NCBI GenBank assembly: GCA_044339595.1 | Contig: JBIIVF010000007.1 | Location: 1 to 36,184, forward strand | DNA from: CAZTGZ01 sp044339595 | GTDB lineage: Bacteria > Bacteroidota > Bacteroidia > NS11-12g > UBA9320 | Length of the DNA: 36,184 bases | Direction of reading: 5' to 3' | Shown here: piece by piece, positions 24,818-33,136 of the stretch | Position numbering within the stretch: the stretch's first letter is position 1 | How the letters are laid out: each line of letters starts with the position of its first letter | Translations under genes and position numbers: made by a program | Notes under the pieces: generated by a model | What the model was told of the DNA's origin: nothing | The model's input: the letters and a program-made list of their open reading frames with translations, nothing else | Database searches by the model: none

Positions 24818-24848
24818 TTTGTACCATTAAATCCTAAGGCTATCTTTG
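24818..24848 (+). promoter_or_regulatory. Consensus promoter for alanine dehydrogenase
   Basis: TTTG at 24818-24821, exactly 19 bases, then TATCTTTG at 24841-24848 match the Bacteroidota consensus fully. The expected start site leaves a leader of about 22-24 bases, A/T-rich, with no Shine-Dalgarno sequence. Confidence 0.8.
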
Positions 24849-24876
24849 CGGCCATAAATATTAATAAAAAAATATC

Positions 24877-26007
24877 ATGATTATCGGTGTTCCAAAAGAA
24901 ATCAAAAACAATGAAAACCGGGTAGCTTTAACGCCTGCCGGTGCCAGAGAATTAAAAAAACACGGACATACCGTGTATGTTCAGAGCAGTGCCGGATTAG
25001 GCAGTGGATTCAGTGATGAAGATTACCAACAATCAGGCGCCCAAATGCTTCCAACCATTGAAGATGTTTACGCCATAGCCGAAATGATTATTAAGGTAAA
25101 GGAACCCATAGAACCTGAATACAAATTGATTAAAAAAGATCAATTGCTTTTTACCTATTTCCATTTTGCGTCTTATGAGCCTTTGACCCACGCCATGATT
25201 GACAGCGGCGCGGTTTGTCTGGCATATGAAACCGTTGAAAAAACCGATCGTTCTTTGCCATTGCTTGTTCCGATGAGCGAGGTGGCAGGTCGCATGGCCA
25301 TTCAGGAAGGCGCGAAATATCTTGAAAAACCATCCGGTGGAAGAGGTATTCTTTTGGGAGGTGTTCCCGGAGTTCGTCCGGCGAAAGTCTTGATTATCGG
25401 CGGTGGAGTTGTAGGAACCAATGCGGCCAAGATGGCGGCCGGTTTAGGTGCGGATGTAACCATCATGGATTTGAGTTTGCCAAGATTGAGATACCTAGAT
25501 GACGTGATGCCTGCAAACGTGAACACGTTGATGTCTAATGAATATAATATCCGCGAATTGCTCCCAACCCATGATTTAATCGTTGGCGCGGTATTGATTC
25601 CCGGAGCCAAAGCCCCAAATCTTGTTACTCGCGACATGTTGAAATTGATGCGTCCTGGTACCGTGATTGTTGACGTAGCAGTGGATCAAGGAGGTTGCAT
25701 AGAGACTTGCAAACCTACCACCCATGAAAATCCTACTTATATCGTAGATGGCGTATTACATTATTGTGTTGCCAACATGCCGGGAGCAGTGCCTTATACT
25801 TCTACCCTTGCCCTCACCAATGCCACCTTGCCTTATGCCATTCAATTGGCCAACCAGGGTTGGAAAAATGCCTGCAGCTCAAACAATGAGCTGAAACTAG
25901 GTTTGAACGTTGTAAATGGCAAAATTGTATACAAGCCTGTTGCTGAAGCCTTTAACTTGAGCTATACTCCGGTTGAAGAATTCCTCGGTGAAACTGCTCA
26001 TGGATAA
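24877..26007 (+). CDS. ald: Alanine dehydrogenase
   Basis: The 376-residue protein starts MIIGVPKEIKNNENRVALTP, the family hallmark. Substrate and catalytic residues Arg15, Lys75 (KVKEP) and His96 (FHFAS) sit at the same positions as in the well-studied mycobacterial enzyme. The Rossmann fold GGGVVGTNAAKMAAGLGA (about 175-192) binds NAD, and VDVAVDQGG supplies the later active-site Asp. It interconverts L-alanine with pyruvate and ammonia in the cytoplasm. It stands alone, with its own consensus promoter and a strong terminator, so it is a monocistronic unit. Confidence 0.97.
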   Translation: MIIGVPKEIKNNENRVALTPAGARELKKHGHTVYVQSSAGLGSGFSDEDYQQSGAQMLPTIEDVYAIAEMIIKVKEPIEPEYKLIKKDQLLFTYFHFASYEPLTHAMIDSGAVCLAYETVEKTDRSLPLLVPMSEVAGRMAIQEGAKYLEKPSGGRGILLGGVPGVRPAKVLIIGGGVVGTNAAKMAAGLGADVTIMDLSLPRLRYLDDVMPANVNTLMSNEYNIRELLPTHDLIVGAVLIPGAKAPNLVTRDMLKLMRPGTVIVDVAVDQGGCIETCKPTTHENPTYIVDGVLHYCVANMPGAVPYTSTLALTNATLPYAIQLANQGWKNACSSNNELKLGLNVVNGKIVYKPVAEAFNLSYTPVEEFLGETAHG

Positions 26008-26028
26008 ATTCTATCCGAATAACTTCTC

Positions 26029-26061
26029 GAAAGGCTACCATTTTGGTGGCCTTTCTTTTTT
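26029..26061 (+). terminator. Strong intrinsic terminator after ald
   Basis: GAAAGGCTACCA (26029-26040), a three-base TTT loop and TGGTGGCCTTTC (26044-26055) form a 12-bp stem with a single G-T pair, followed by six T. It is 22 bases past the ald stop. This is the clearest terminator in the window; the A-rich start of the stem could also let it work in reverse. Confidence 0.93.
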
Positions 26062-26082
26062 AGTATTGTAAACCGTACACAT

Positions 26083-26853
26083 ATGGTAGCATTATTTCAC
26101 AGGATTTATGGTGACAAACAACCGGCAATCATCATTGCTCACGGATTGTTTGGAATGGCCGACAATTGGCACAACATTGCTCAAAAACTTCAGGAGTCCC
26201 ATCAGGTAATTACTGTTGACCTCAGAAATCACGGTCATTCACCCCATCATCCGGATATGAGTTATGCCGACATGGTTGCCGATTTATTAGCATTGATTAT
26301 GGATCTGAATCTTGAAAAACCTATTTTGGTCGGGCACAGCATGGGTGGAAAGCTCATGATGCATTTTGCAGCCCTTCATCCACAGCATGTTTCGAAGCTG
26401 GTGATCGTAGACATCGCTTCTAAGGCTTACCCTAAGGGTCATGAGATCTATTTTACTGCCCTTTTTGAATTGACAAAAACAACCGTATCATCCCGATCAG
26501 AGGCCCAACACATTCTCGAAAAATTCGTAAAGGACCCTGCTATTCTGCAATTCCTTTTAAAGAGCCTTTATCGGACCTCCGAGGGAACCTATAAGCTCCG
26601 CATGAATGTCGAAGCCATTTATCAGCATTACGATGAAATAAGAAGCGCTGTTCATTTCGACTGGCCTGTTTCTGTACCCACACTTTTTGTAAAAGGAGAA
26701 AATTCAAACTATATCGAACCGGAAGATGAACATGCCATCAGCGAGATGTTTACCGACGTACAAATAGAATCTATCCAGAATGCCGGTCATTGGCTGCATG
26801 CGGATAATCCGGCTGCCTTTATTCAGACATTACAGCAATTCCTATTGTCTTAG
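26083..26853 (+). CDS. Alpha/beta-fold hydrolase (YbfF-like esterase family)
   Basis: This 256-residue protein is a compact alpha/beta hydrolase without signal peptide, so cytoplasmic. Landmarks: oxyanion HG at 20-21 in AHGLFGMADNW, DLRNHGHS at 46-53, nucleophile Ser86 in GHSMGG, and the catalytic His236 in NAGHWLHAD near the C-terminus. This pattern matches the acyl-CoA/short-chain esterase group represented by YbfF; the true substrate is unknown. The start is ATG at 26083, 22 bases after the ald terminator. A one-mismatch -7 box (TAGTATTG at 26061) may serve it. The next gene has its own promoter. Confidence 0.92.
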   Translation: MVALFHRIYGDKQPAIIIAHGLFGMADNWHNIAQKLQESHQVITVDLRNHGHSPHHPDMSYADMVADLLALIMDLNLEKPILVGHSMGGKLMMHFAALHPQHVSKLVIVDIASKAYPKGHEIYFTALFELTKTTVSSRSEAQHILEKFVKDPAILQFLLKSLYRTSEGTYKLRMNVEAIYQHYDEIRSAVHFDWPVSVPTLFVKGENSNYIEPEDEHAISEMFTDVQIESIQNAGHWLHADNPAAFIQTLQQFLLS

Positions 26854-26874
26854 GCGCCTTTGGTATTATTTTTG
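26845..26874 (+). promoter_or_regulatory. Promoter for the DUF5686 gene
   Basis: TTG at 26845-26847, a 19-base spacer and TATTTTTG at 26867-26874. The -33 element lies within the last codons of the preceding hydrolase gene, and the leader to the ATG at 26905 is about 24 bases. Confidence 0.65.
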
Positions 26875-26904
26875 ACAAATCACACGCATCTCAAATAGCA
26901 TGAC

Positions 26905-29421
26905 ATGAAGGGTCGAAGAAACGGGATTTTAAAATCAATTTTTCTATTTGCCATTCTTTTTGTACAGCTCTCAGTTTCTGCCCAAATTGTGCAGGTTCAG
27001 GGCAAAGTTACAGATGGGGAAACCGGTGAAGCACTGCCTTTTGTGAATGTCATTTTTAAAGGAACAAAAGTGGGTGTTGTGACCGATTTTGACGGATTTT
27101 ATAAACTCAGTACCTCCTTACCGGTCGATTCGCTAACGGTTTCATACGTAGGTTATCTGCGCAGCACGAAGGCTGTTCAAAAAGGATCGCAAACCATCAA
27201 TTTCTCTTTGTATTCTGAAGGTTTATTAAAAGAAGCCGTCATCCGACCCGGGGTGAATCCGGCAGAACGAATTATACGGGCAGCGCAGAAGAACAAGAAT
27301 GACTTCAACATCGAAAAGCTCGAATCTTATGAATACGAGAGTTATAATCGCATTCAGCTGGCCGTTGACAACATTTCAGACCAATTTAAGAAGCGGAAAG
27401 TATTTAAAGCCATGGAGGGTATGTTTGATACCATCTCGAGCTTATCTGTAGACAGTTCTATACCTGTGGTTCCCATTTTCGTGAGTGAAACCCTCAGTGA
27501 TTATTATTTCAAAAAACTGCCGAGAAGAACCAAGGAAATCATCCGTGCAACCCAGGTTAAAGGCGTTGGAGTGGGAGACGATAGTTATTTAGCCCAGGTG
27601 TTGGGATCGACCTGGCAGCAGTACAATTTTAATGAGAACAATCTTTATATCCTCGATAAAGATTTTATATCACCCATCTCCATTTTGTCTTGGAGTTATT
27701 ATGTATTTACGCTGATTGACAGCGTGGAACTCGACGGGCAAAAATGTTATATGATTCATGTGAATCCGAAAAATAAGAGAGATCTGGTTTTTACCGGAAC
27801 TATTTGGATCACAGACCAGACTTTTGCGTTGAAACAACTTAATCTCGAAATCACCAAAGAAGCCAACCTGAACTTTATTGAAAAGCTGAAAATCCAACAG
27901 GAGATGGAGGAAGTTCAACCCGGCATTTATCTACCCAGAAAGACCAGGGTGCTCATCGATATCAGTGAATTATCTTCCAATACCGTTGGAATGATCGGAG
28001 TCTATTACAACTCCAACCGAAATTTTGCTGTGAATACAGATCGTCCGCTGAAGTTCTTCGAAGAGAAAATTGAAGTAGACCCGAATGCCTACAATATGGA
28101 GCGTATCTTCTGGGATACTGCGAGGCATGAACAACTGAATCAGGCGGATATCAAGATTTATAGCATGGTGGATTCCCTGCGCAATCAGCCCATTATAAAA
28201 TCATATGTAGATATTGTGGATCTGTTAATTGAAGGATATCGAAAGGTCGGAAAAATTGAAGTAGGACCCTATTCCTTTTTGGCCGGATGGAATCAGCTTG
28301 AAGGATTTAAAACCCGAATCGGATTTCGCACTACGCCCGAATTGAATAAAAACTGGCTTTTGGAAGTTTATGGTGCATATGGTTTTGGAGATCAGCGATG
28401 GAAATATGGGCTCAGAACTGAATATGTCTTATCCCGAAAAAAATGGTCGAAAGTTGGTTTCTTTACCAAAGATGATGTAGAATTGATAGGCCTTACAGAC
28501 AAAGATTATGGCACCTCCGTGCTTTTCGATAATTTTTCTACTTTCGGTTCTGCTCAATTAAACCGTGCCGTTGAATACAATCTGTATGGAGAATCTGAAT
28601 TCGTAAAGGGGTATGTTCAGCGCATCTATTTACAGAAAAAGCACTACGCCTTTGAACCTTACAGTGACTTTTATTTCAGCCATTACACCAATCCTGAAAT
28701 GGGTGCGTTTTCGCCTATGTCATCTTCCTTCGACAATACGGCCATCACACTTGAAGGCAGGTTGTCTAGGAAAGAATTGTTCATTATCAGAAAATACGAT
28801 CGGGTTGGATTGGGAAATTACAAAGCTCCTGTGGTGACACTCAGTTTAACCAAGGGTTTTAAAGGATTGATGGGCGGTGATTTTGATTATTATAAATTAG
28901 GATTACATATCTGGCAATTTAATAGTTTGGGAAATCTCGGAACCTTTGAATACAATTTAAGAATGGGACAAACATTCGGTACTGTGCCATATCCTTTGCT
29001 CGATGTTCAACGAGGAAATCAGAGCTATTTTGGCAGCAAAGGTGCCTATAATATGATGCGCTTTTATGAGTTTGTAACCGATAAGTATATATCCTTTCAT
29101 TATGAGCATCAGTTCAACGGAATCATTTTCAACAGGATTCCATTGATTAAGAAATTAAAATGGAGAGAATTTGCCAACATTAAAATGGTCTATGGCGGTA
29201 TCAGCGATGCCAACTTTGCTTTGATACCTCTACAGGATGAATTTGGTAAAAAAGTTACGCCCATCGGACGATTCGACAACCGTCCATATATGGAAGTAGG
29301 TTATGGAATTGAGAATATTTTTAAATTCATCCGTTTAGACTTTGTTCATCGTCTCAGTTATCTTGAGCATGAAGGCGCCTCGCCCTTCGCTATCAAAGGA
29401 GGGGCCGTTATTCGGTTCTAA
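26905..29421 (+). CDS. DUF5686 / carboxypeptidase-regulatory-like domain outer-membrane protein
   Basis: The 838-residue product has a signal peptide (about 1-27, SVSAQ). A CarboxypepD_reg-like beta-sandwich follows (about 32-115, VQGKVTDGETGEALPFVNV and DFDGFYKL). The long DUF5686 region ends in aromatic-rich alternating strands that look like an outer-membrane beta-barrel, closing on an aromatic residue (VIRF). The N-terminal domain is the one found on TonB-dependent SusC-type receptors, but no plug domain or TonB box is seen. The function of the family is unknown; a surface or outer-membrane role is inferred. The gene's 3' end overlaps the convergent DUF3089 gene by 14 bases. Confidence 0.88.
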   Translation: MKGRRNGILKSIFLFAILFVQLSVSAQIVQVQGKVTDGETGEALPFVNVIFKGTKVGVVTDFDGFYKLSTSLPVDSLTVSYVGYLRSTKAVQKGSQTINFSLYSEGLLKEAVIRPGVNPAERIIRAAQKNKNDFNIEKLESYEYESYNRIQLAVDNISDQFKKRKVFKAMEGMFDTISSLSVDSSIPVVPIFVSETLSDYYFKKLPRRTKEIIRATQVKGVGVGDDSYLAQVLGSTWQQYNFNENNLYILDKDFISPISILSWSYYVFTLIDSVELDGQKCYMIHVNPKNKRDLVFTGTIWITDQTFALKQLNLEITKEANLNFIEKLKIQQEMEEVQPGIYLPRKTRVLIDISELSSNTVGMIGVYYNSNRNFAVNTDRPLKFFEEKIEVDPNAYNMERIFWDTARHEQLNQADIKIYSMVDSLRNQPIIKSYVDIVDLLIEGYRKVGKIEVGPYSFLAGWNQLEGFKTRIGFRTTPELNKNWLLEVYGAYGFGDQRWKYGLRTEYVLSRKKWSKVGFFTKDDVELIGLTDKDYGTSVLFDNFSTFGSAQLNRAVEYNLYGESEFVKGYVQRIYLQKKHYAFEPYSDFYFSHYTNPEMGAFSPMSSSFDNTAITLEGRLSRKELFIIRKYDRVGLGNYKAPVVTLSLTKGFKGLMGGDFDYYKLGLHIWQFNSLGNLGTFEYNLRMGQTFGTVPYPLLDVQRGNQSYFGSKGAYNMMRFYEFVTDKYISFHYEHQFNGIIFNRIPLIKKLKWREFANIKMVYGGISDANFALIPLQDEFGKKVTPIGRFDNRPYMEVGYGIENIFKFIRLDFVHRLSYLEHEGASPFAIKGGAVIRF

Positions 29422-30466
29422 CCGATTTTAACTTCCAGTTTTGCAATCGTTCACAGGCATTGGAACGAATGTTTAAATAGAAAATATTATAATCGTAGAT
29501 ATGATAATTCCGTCCGGCAGCATTGAACAAACTTCCTTTAGGTTTGCTGATATACATATAGCCATTTCTCACATTTCCGGATAAATGATGATCCATCACT
29601 ATTTGCAATTCTTCCGTCTTTGCTGCAAATTTTAGACTGCCTGTGTGGTGCATGGCAGAAGTATGGTTGCTATCTATTTTCCATGAAAGTGGATTCACGC
29701 ACAACCTATCGCCAGAGATGGGTACCACTTTATGATCAGAGAAATATAGCGCATGGTCTTCCATATCCTGAAAATATCCACTCTCGCCAAGGGTTTGCCA
29801 ATTGAGCAAGCATCCGGTTTCTTCGGCAGATTGACAATAGGGAACGGTTTGAAAAATAGAATCATATACTTGTTGTCCAATGGGTATCCCACCCAAATAA
29901 GCCGCCACCATTCGATTTTGCAACGGACTGCCCTCAATTCTTCTTTCGAGCAATTTTAAAGCATGATAGCTCCCCTGACCATGCGCGGCAATGACAAAGG
30001 GCCGTTGTTCATTGTTATTTCGAATGTAATATTCAAATGCCAGCTCAATATCGCCATAAGCCAATTCCATCGCCTGGACGGTTCTTTCATCTCTCTTTCT
30101 CAATACCCAGGAGGCCGCTTGTCGGTATTTAGGGGCATAGATCTTAAAACACTGATTGAACGCGGTGGCTTGATTCATCACCACCGAGCGTGTGATGCGT
30201 CGAGAACTCGGTTGTTTAAAGTTGTCATTTCTTCCCAATCTCTTGAAATAGGTGGTTGGATGAATGTAAAAAACATCCGCCTCTGCAGTGGTTTGATTGT
30301 TTTTCACCCCGGGATAATCGGGCACAAAATCTGCCACATCCAATCGAGACGGCAAAGCGTACCAGTTTTTGTCTAAGGCATAATCAAGAGATTGTGCCAT
30401 GGATGAGCCTCCTAAAAGGCTCCATATTGACCACAAATAAAAGAATCTACCCTTTAAATTAAGCAT
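29408..30466 (-). CDS. DUF3089 alpha/beta-hydrolase-like protein lacking the nucleophile serine
   Basis: From ATG at 30466 this is 352 residues (a TTG two codons earlier is less likely), with a signal peptide cut near SMAQ (25). DUF3089 landmarks are clear: DVFYIHPTT (64-72), FKIYAPKYRQA (107-117), YGDIELAFEYY, AAYLGG, TGCLLNW and LCVNPLSW. At the nucleophile elbow, family members normally read GHSQG; here it is AHGQG (161-165) with a GGT codon, so the serine is replaced by glycine. The other conserved regions persist, suggesting a retained fold with lost or altered catalysis. Its ATG overlaps the end of the AAA+ gene by 8 bases, making it the third gene of that unit. Confidence 0.88.
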   Translation of the reverse strand: MLNLKGRFFYLWSIWSLLGGSSMAQSLDYALDKNWYALPSRLDVADFVPDYPGVKNNQTTAEADVFYIHPTTYFKRLGRNDNFKQPSSRRITRSVVMNQATAFNQCFKIYAPKYRQAASWVLRKRDERTVQAMELAYGDIELAFEYYIRNNNEQRPFVIAAHGQGSYHALKLLERRIEGSPLQNRMVAAYLGGIPIGQQVYDSIFQTVPYCQSAEETGCLLNWQTLGESGYFQDMEDHALYFSDHKVVPISGDRLCVNPLSWKIDSNHTSAMHHTGSLKFAAKTEELQIVMDHHLSGNVRNGYMYISKPKGSLFNAAGRNYHIYDYNIFYLNIRSNACERLQNWKLKSVRTE

Positions 30467-31934
30467 CTCCAAAAGTGAGCATACTGCCGATCAAATCTGT
30501 AAATGAAGTACCCTTCTCCAGCCTAGATTTGCCCAATCTTGAATATTCAGCCAAACCATGTAAGACAAACTCCATCCATAAATACGTATCCATTTTGCCT
30601 TTGTCCGGCTGCTGGGCTTCAACAAATGCGGCCAATCCGTCTACCTTATTCAGGGCCATGGCATATTCTTTATCCGATTGATCTGAAAGGATTTGCAATT
30701 GGTTTCCTTTTTCAAACCATTTCAAAATTCGCTCATAGGGCTCCACTGCATTTTTCTTTCGGTTGGTTTCGGGGGATGGAAAATGTGCAGCGAACAGCGT
30801 TCGTATCGACTTGCCTATCAAGATGTTGGCCACGTTGAAGGCTCCTTCCTGCTCACCTTCATATACCATTTCAACTTTGCCGGTAATCGCCGGAATGGCT
30901 TGATATATATCTGCAATTCTGATGTAGGTGTTTTTCTCCCCCTTTTGGATCATCCGCAATTCAGCTGAACTATAGACCAGTTCCAAAGCAGAAATACTCA
31001 ATCGGGCACTCACCCCACTCTTGCCATCTACATATTCATTTTCTCTGGCTTCAAAACCAATTTGCTCTATCAAATTGCGGATTAGGCTATGACAGGTTAT
31101 CCGCGATTCTTGCACAGGCAACACTTTTGCCTCCTGCGCTGTGATGGTAATCGCTGTTTCACGATTTTTAGGATAATGCGTCAAAATTTGACTTCCGATT
31201 CTGTCCTTAAGAGGGGTTATAATCGAACCCCGGTTGGTGTAGTCTTCGGGATTGGCTGTGAAAACAAACTGAATGTCGAGGGGTAAACGGATTTTAAACC
31301 CGCGAATTTGAATGTCGCCTTCCTGCAAGATATTGAAAAGTGCCACCTGAATTCTCGCTTGTAAATCCGGGATTTCATTCAAAACAAAAATGCAACGGTT
31401 GGCTCTCGGAATCAACCCGAAATGGATCACCCTTTCATCCCCATAATTGAGTTTCATATTCACCGCCTTGATGGGATCAATATCACCAATCAGGTCGGCG
31501 ACGGTTACATCAGGTGTAGCCAATTTCTCGACATATCGTTCCGACCGATGCATCCAATGAATCGGCGTTTCATCGCCCATTTCACGGATTAAATCTTTCG
31601 CAAAAACCGACAAGGGTTTCAATGGATCATCGTTGAGTTCACTTCCCTTTACCACCGGAATAAATTCATCCAACAAGTTAACCATGTCTCTGGCTATTCT
31701 GGTTTTGGCCTGCCCACGCAATCCGAGCAGGTTGATATGATGTCGGCTGAGCAAGGCTCTTTCCAAATCAGGGATCACTGTGTTTTCATATCCCAATATT
31801 CCGGGGAAAACAGGTTTGTGCTTTTCTATTTGTTGAACCAGGTTTTCTCTTATTTCTTCTTTTACGGATTTAGAAATGTATCCGCTTGCCTTTAGTTCAC
31901 CCAAGGTGGTTATGATGTTCACTTTGCTTGTCAT
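30459..31934 (-). CDS. MoxR/Mg-chelatase-like AAA+ ATPase
   Basis: The 491-residue cytoplasmic protein has a modified P-loop GLRGQAKT at 71-78 (Ala where GKT usually has Gly), Walker B-like IFVLNE at 182-187, sensor-1 Asn in FTANPED (225-231) and a likely arginine finger in LKDRIGSQ (about 245). This pattern fits the MoxR and magnesium-chelatase I group, whose members remodel or insert cofactors into partner complexes together with VWA proteins. I believe the GQAK P-loop variant recurs in this branch, so it need not mean loss of ATP binding. Its ATG overlaps the VWA gene's stop by one base (TAATG), and it overlaps the DUF3089 start by 8. Confidence 0.88.
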   Translation of the reverse strand: MTSKVNIITTLGELKASGYISKSVKEEIRENLVQQIEKHKPVFPGILGYENTVIPDLERALLSRHHINLLGLRGQAKTRIARDMVNLLDEFIPVVKGSELNDDPLKPLSVFAKDLIREMGDETPIHWMHRSERYVEKLATPDVTVADLIGDIDPIKAVNMKLNYGDERVIHFGLIPRANRCIFVLNEIPDLQARIQVALFNILQEGDIQIRGFKIRLPLDIQFVFTANPEDYTNRGSIITPLKDRIGSQILTHYPKNRETAITITAQEAKVLPVQESRITCHSLIRNLIEQIGFEARENEYVDGKSGVSARLSISALELVYSSAELRMIQKGEKNTYIRIADIYQAIPAITGKVEMVYEGEQEGAFNVANILIGKSIRTLFAAHFPSPETNRKKNAVEPYERILKWFEKGNQLQILSDQSDKEYAMALNKVDGLAAFVEAQQPDKGKMDTYLWMEFVLHGLAEYSRLGKSRLEKGTSFTDLIGSMLTFGDA

Positions 31935-33028
31935 TAAATTTTTCTTCTCTTATTTTTTTCGTAATCTTCAAATACAAATTCTCCTAATCCCTTCAATCCT
32001 GAATAAAAGGCTTTCCCCCTGCATGATTCCGTTAACTGCTGAACAAATTGCTGCAGATAAGGGTCTTTTGCTATCATAAAGGTAGTGATGCCAATGCCGG
32101 CTCTGCTGCACGCAGCCGCCTCGTTCAACGTCTTGTTTACTATTTTTCGATCGAGCCCGAAACTATTTTTGTAGTATCCACCCGGCTCTTTCAAACAGCT
32201 CGGTTTCCCATCTGTGATCATAAAAATCTGTTTGTTGGGATTTTTGCGTTTTCTAAGTAAGTCTCTCGCCATAGAAAGACCGGCGACCGTATTGGTGTGG
32301 AAAGGTCCGACCTGCAGGTAGGGACTATCTTTCTTTTCAATCTGCCAGGCATCATCGCCAAAAACAACAATATCGAGGGTGTCTTTGGGATACTTACGGG
32401 CGATCATTTCGCTCAGGGCCAGGGCCACCTTCTTGGCCGGTGTGATGCGGTCTTCGCCATACAGAATCATGCTGTGAGAAATATCGATGAGCATGACGGT
32501 GGAGGTTTGCAGCTTCATGTCGCGTTCATGGGTCACCAGATCGTCGTGTGTCATGTTAAAATCGAGCGACTGACTGTTGATCATGGCATTTTTCAGCGAT
32601 TCATTGATGGCAATAAATTCAGGGTTATCGCCAAACTGAAATGGCCTTAAATTGGCGTTCAACTCATCGCCAGTGCCCTCGTAAAAACTGCGGTGATTTC
32701 CACTTCCGGATCTCTTGAGCTTACCAAATATTTCCTCCATGGCATCATTTCTCATGACTCTTTCCATGGAAGCTCCCGGTTTTAAAACACCCTGTTCAAC
32801 ATCATCCTCTACTAAATACCCTTTTCGTTTTAGGTCTTCAATAAAATCACCCATACCATACTCACTGGTGGTGAGTTTATACTCCCTGTCGAGTTCATTC
32901 ATCCAGCTGATGGCCTCAGGCACATCGCCGGAAGTATAGATCAAAAGCTCAGAAAACAACTTCAACAATTGGTCGAAATGTGACTTCCCTTCTGATGGCT
33001 GAAACTTGCTGAACTCAAATCCTATCAT
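31934..33028 (-). CDS. VWA-domain protein, partner of the AAA+ ATPase
   Basis: This 364-residue protein without signal peptide has a helical N-terminal half (1-170). A C-terminal von Willebrand factor A domain follows with an intact MIDAS: Asp182-Ile-Ser184-His-Ser186, a downstream Thr in HTNT (about 245) and Asp273 in MITDG. In MoxR-VWA systems such as RavA-ViaA the VWA protein delivers the ATPase to its target. The genes are adjacent and share a base, so a physical partnership is likely. It is the first gene of the unit; no TAnnTTTG box is evident in the 108-base divergent gap on this strand. Confidence 0.88.
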   Translation of the reverse strand: MIGFEFSKFQPSEGKSHFDQLLKLFSELLIYTSGDVPEAISWMNELDREYKLTTSEYGMGDFIEDLKRKGYLVEDDVEQGVLKPGASMERVMRNDAMEEIFGKLKRSGSGNHRSFYEGTGDELNANLRPFQFGDNPEFIAINESLKNAMINSQSLDFNMTHDDLVTHERDMKLQTSTVMLIDISHSMILYGEDRITPAKKVALALSEMIARKYPKDTLDIVVFGDDAWQIEKKDSPYLQVGPFHTNTVAGLSMARDLLRKRKNPNKQIFMITDGKPSCLKEPGGYYKNSFGLDRKIVNKTLNEAAACSRAGIGITTFMIAKDPYLQQFVQQLTESCRGKAFYSGLKGLGEFVFEDYEKNKRRKI

Positions 33029-33078
33029 AGCTGCAATTTAGTATAACCGATGCAGATAGAATAATGTTCAATTTCCTC

Positions 33079-33086
33079 TAATTTTG
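33079..33086 (+). promoter_or_regulatory. Putative -7 box of the SRPBCC-GyrI-like gene
   Basis: TAATTTTG is a perfect TAnnTTTG match, 50 bases before the ATG at 33137. No TTG at the -33 spacing is seen. Confidence 0.4.
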
Positions 33087-33136
33087 TTCACCTGAAAATT
33101 CAACATCCAATCATTCGATAAACAGCAGCCGGCAAC

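Noticed and set aside
29963..30376. Plus-strand 137-codon open frame
   Set aside because: Fully antisense to the DUF3089 gene, which has clear family motifs.
32297..32650. Plus-strand 117-codon open frame
   Set aside because: Antisense within the VWA gene; no promoter or recognisable domain.
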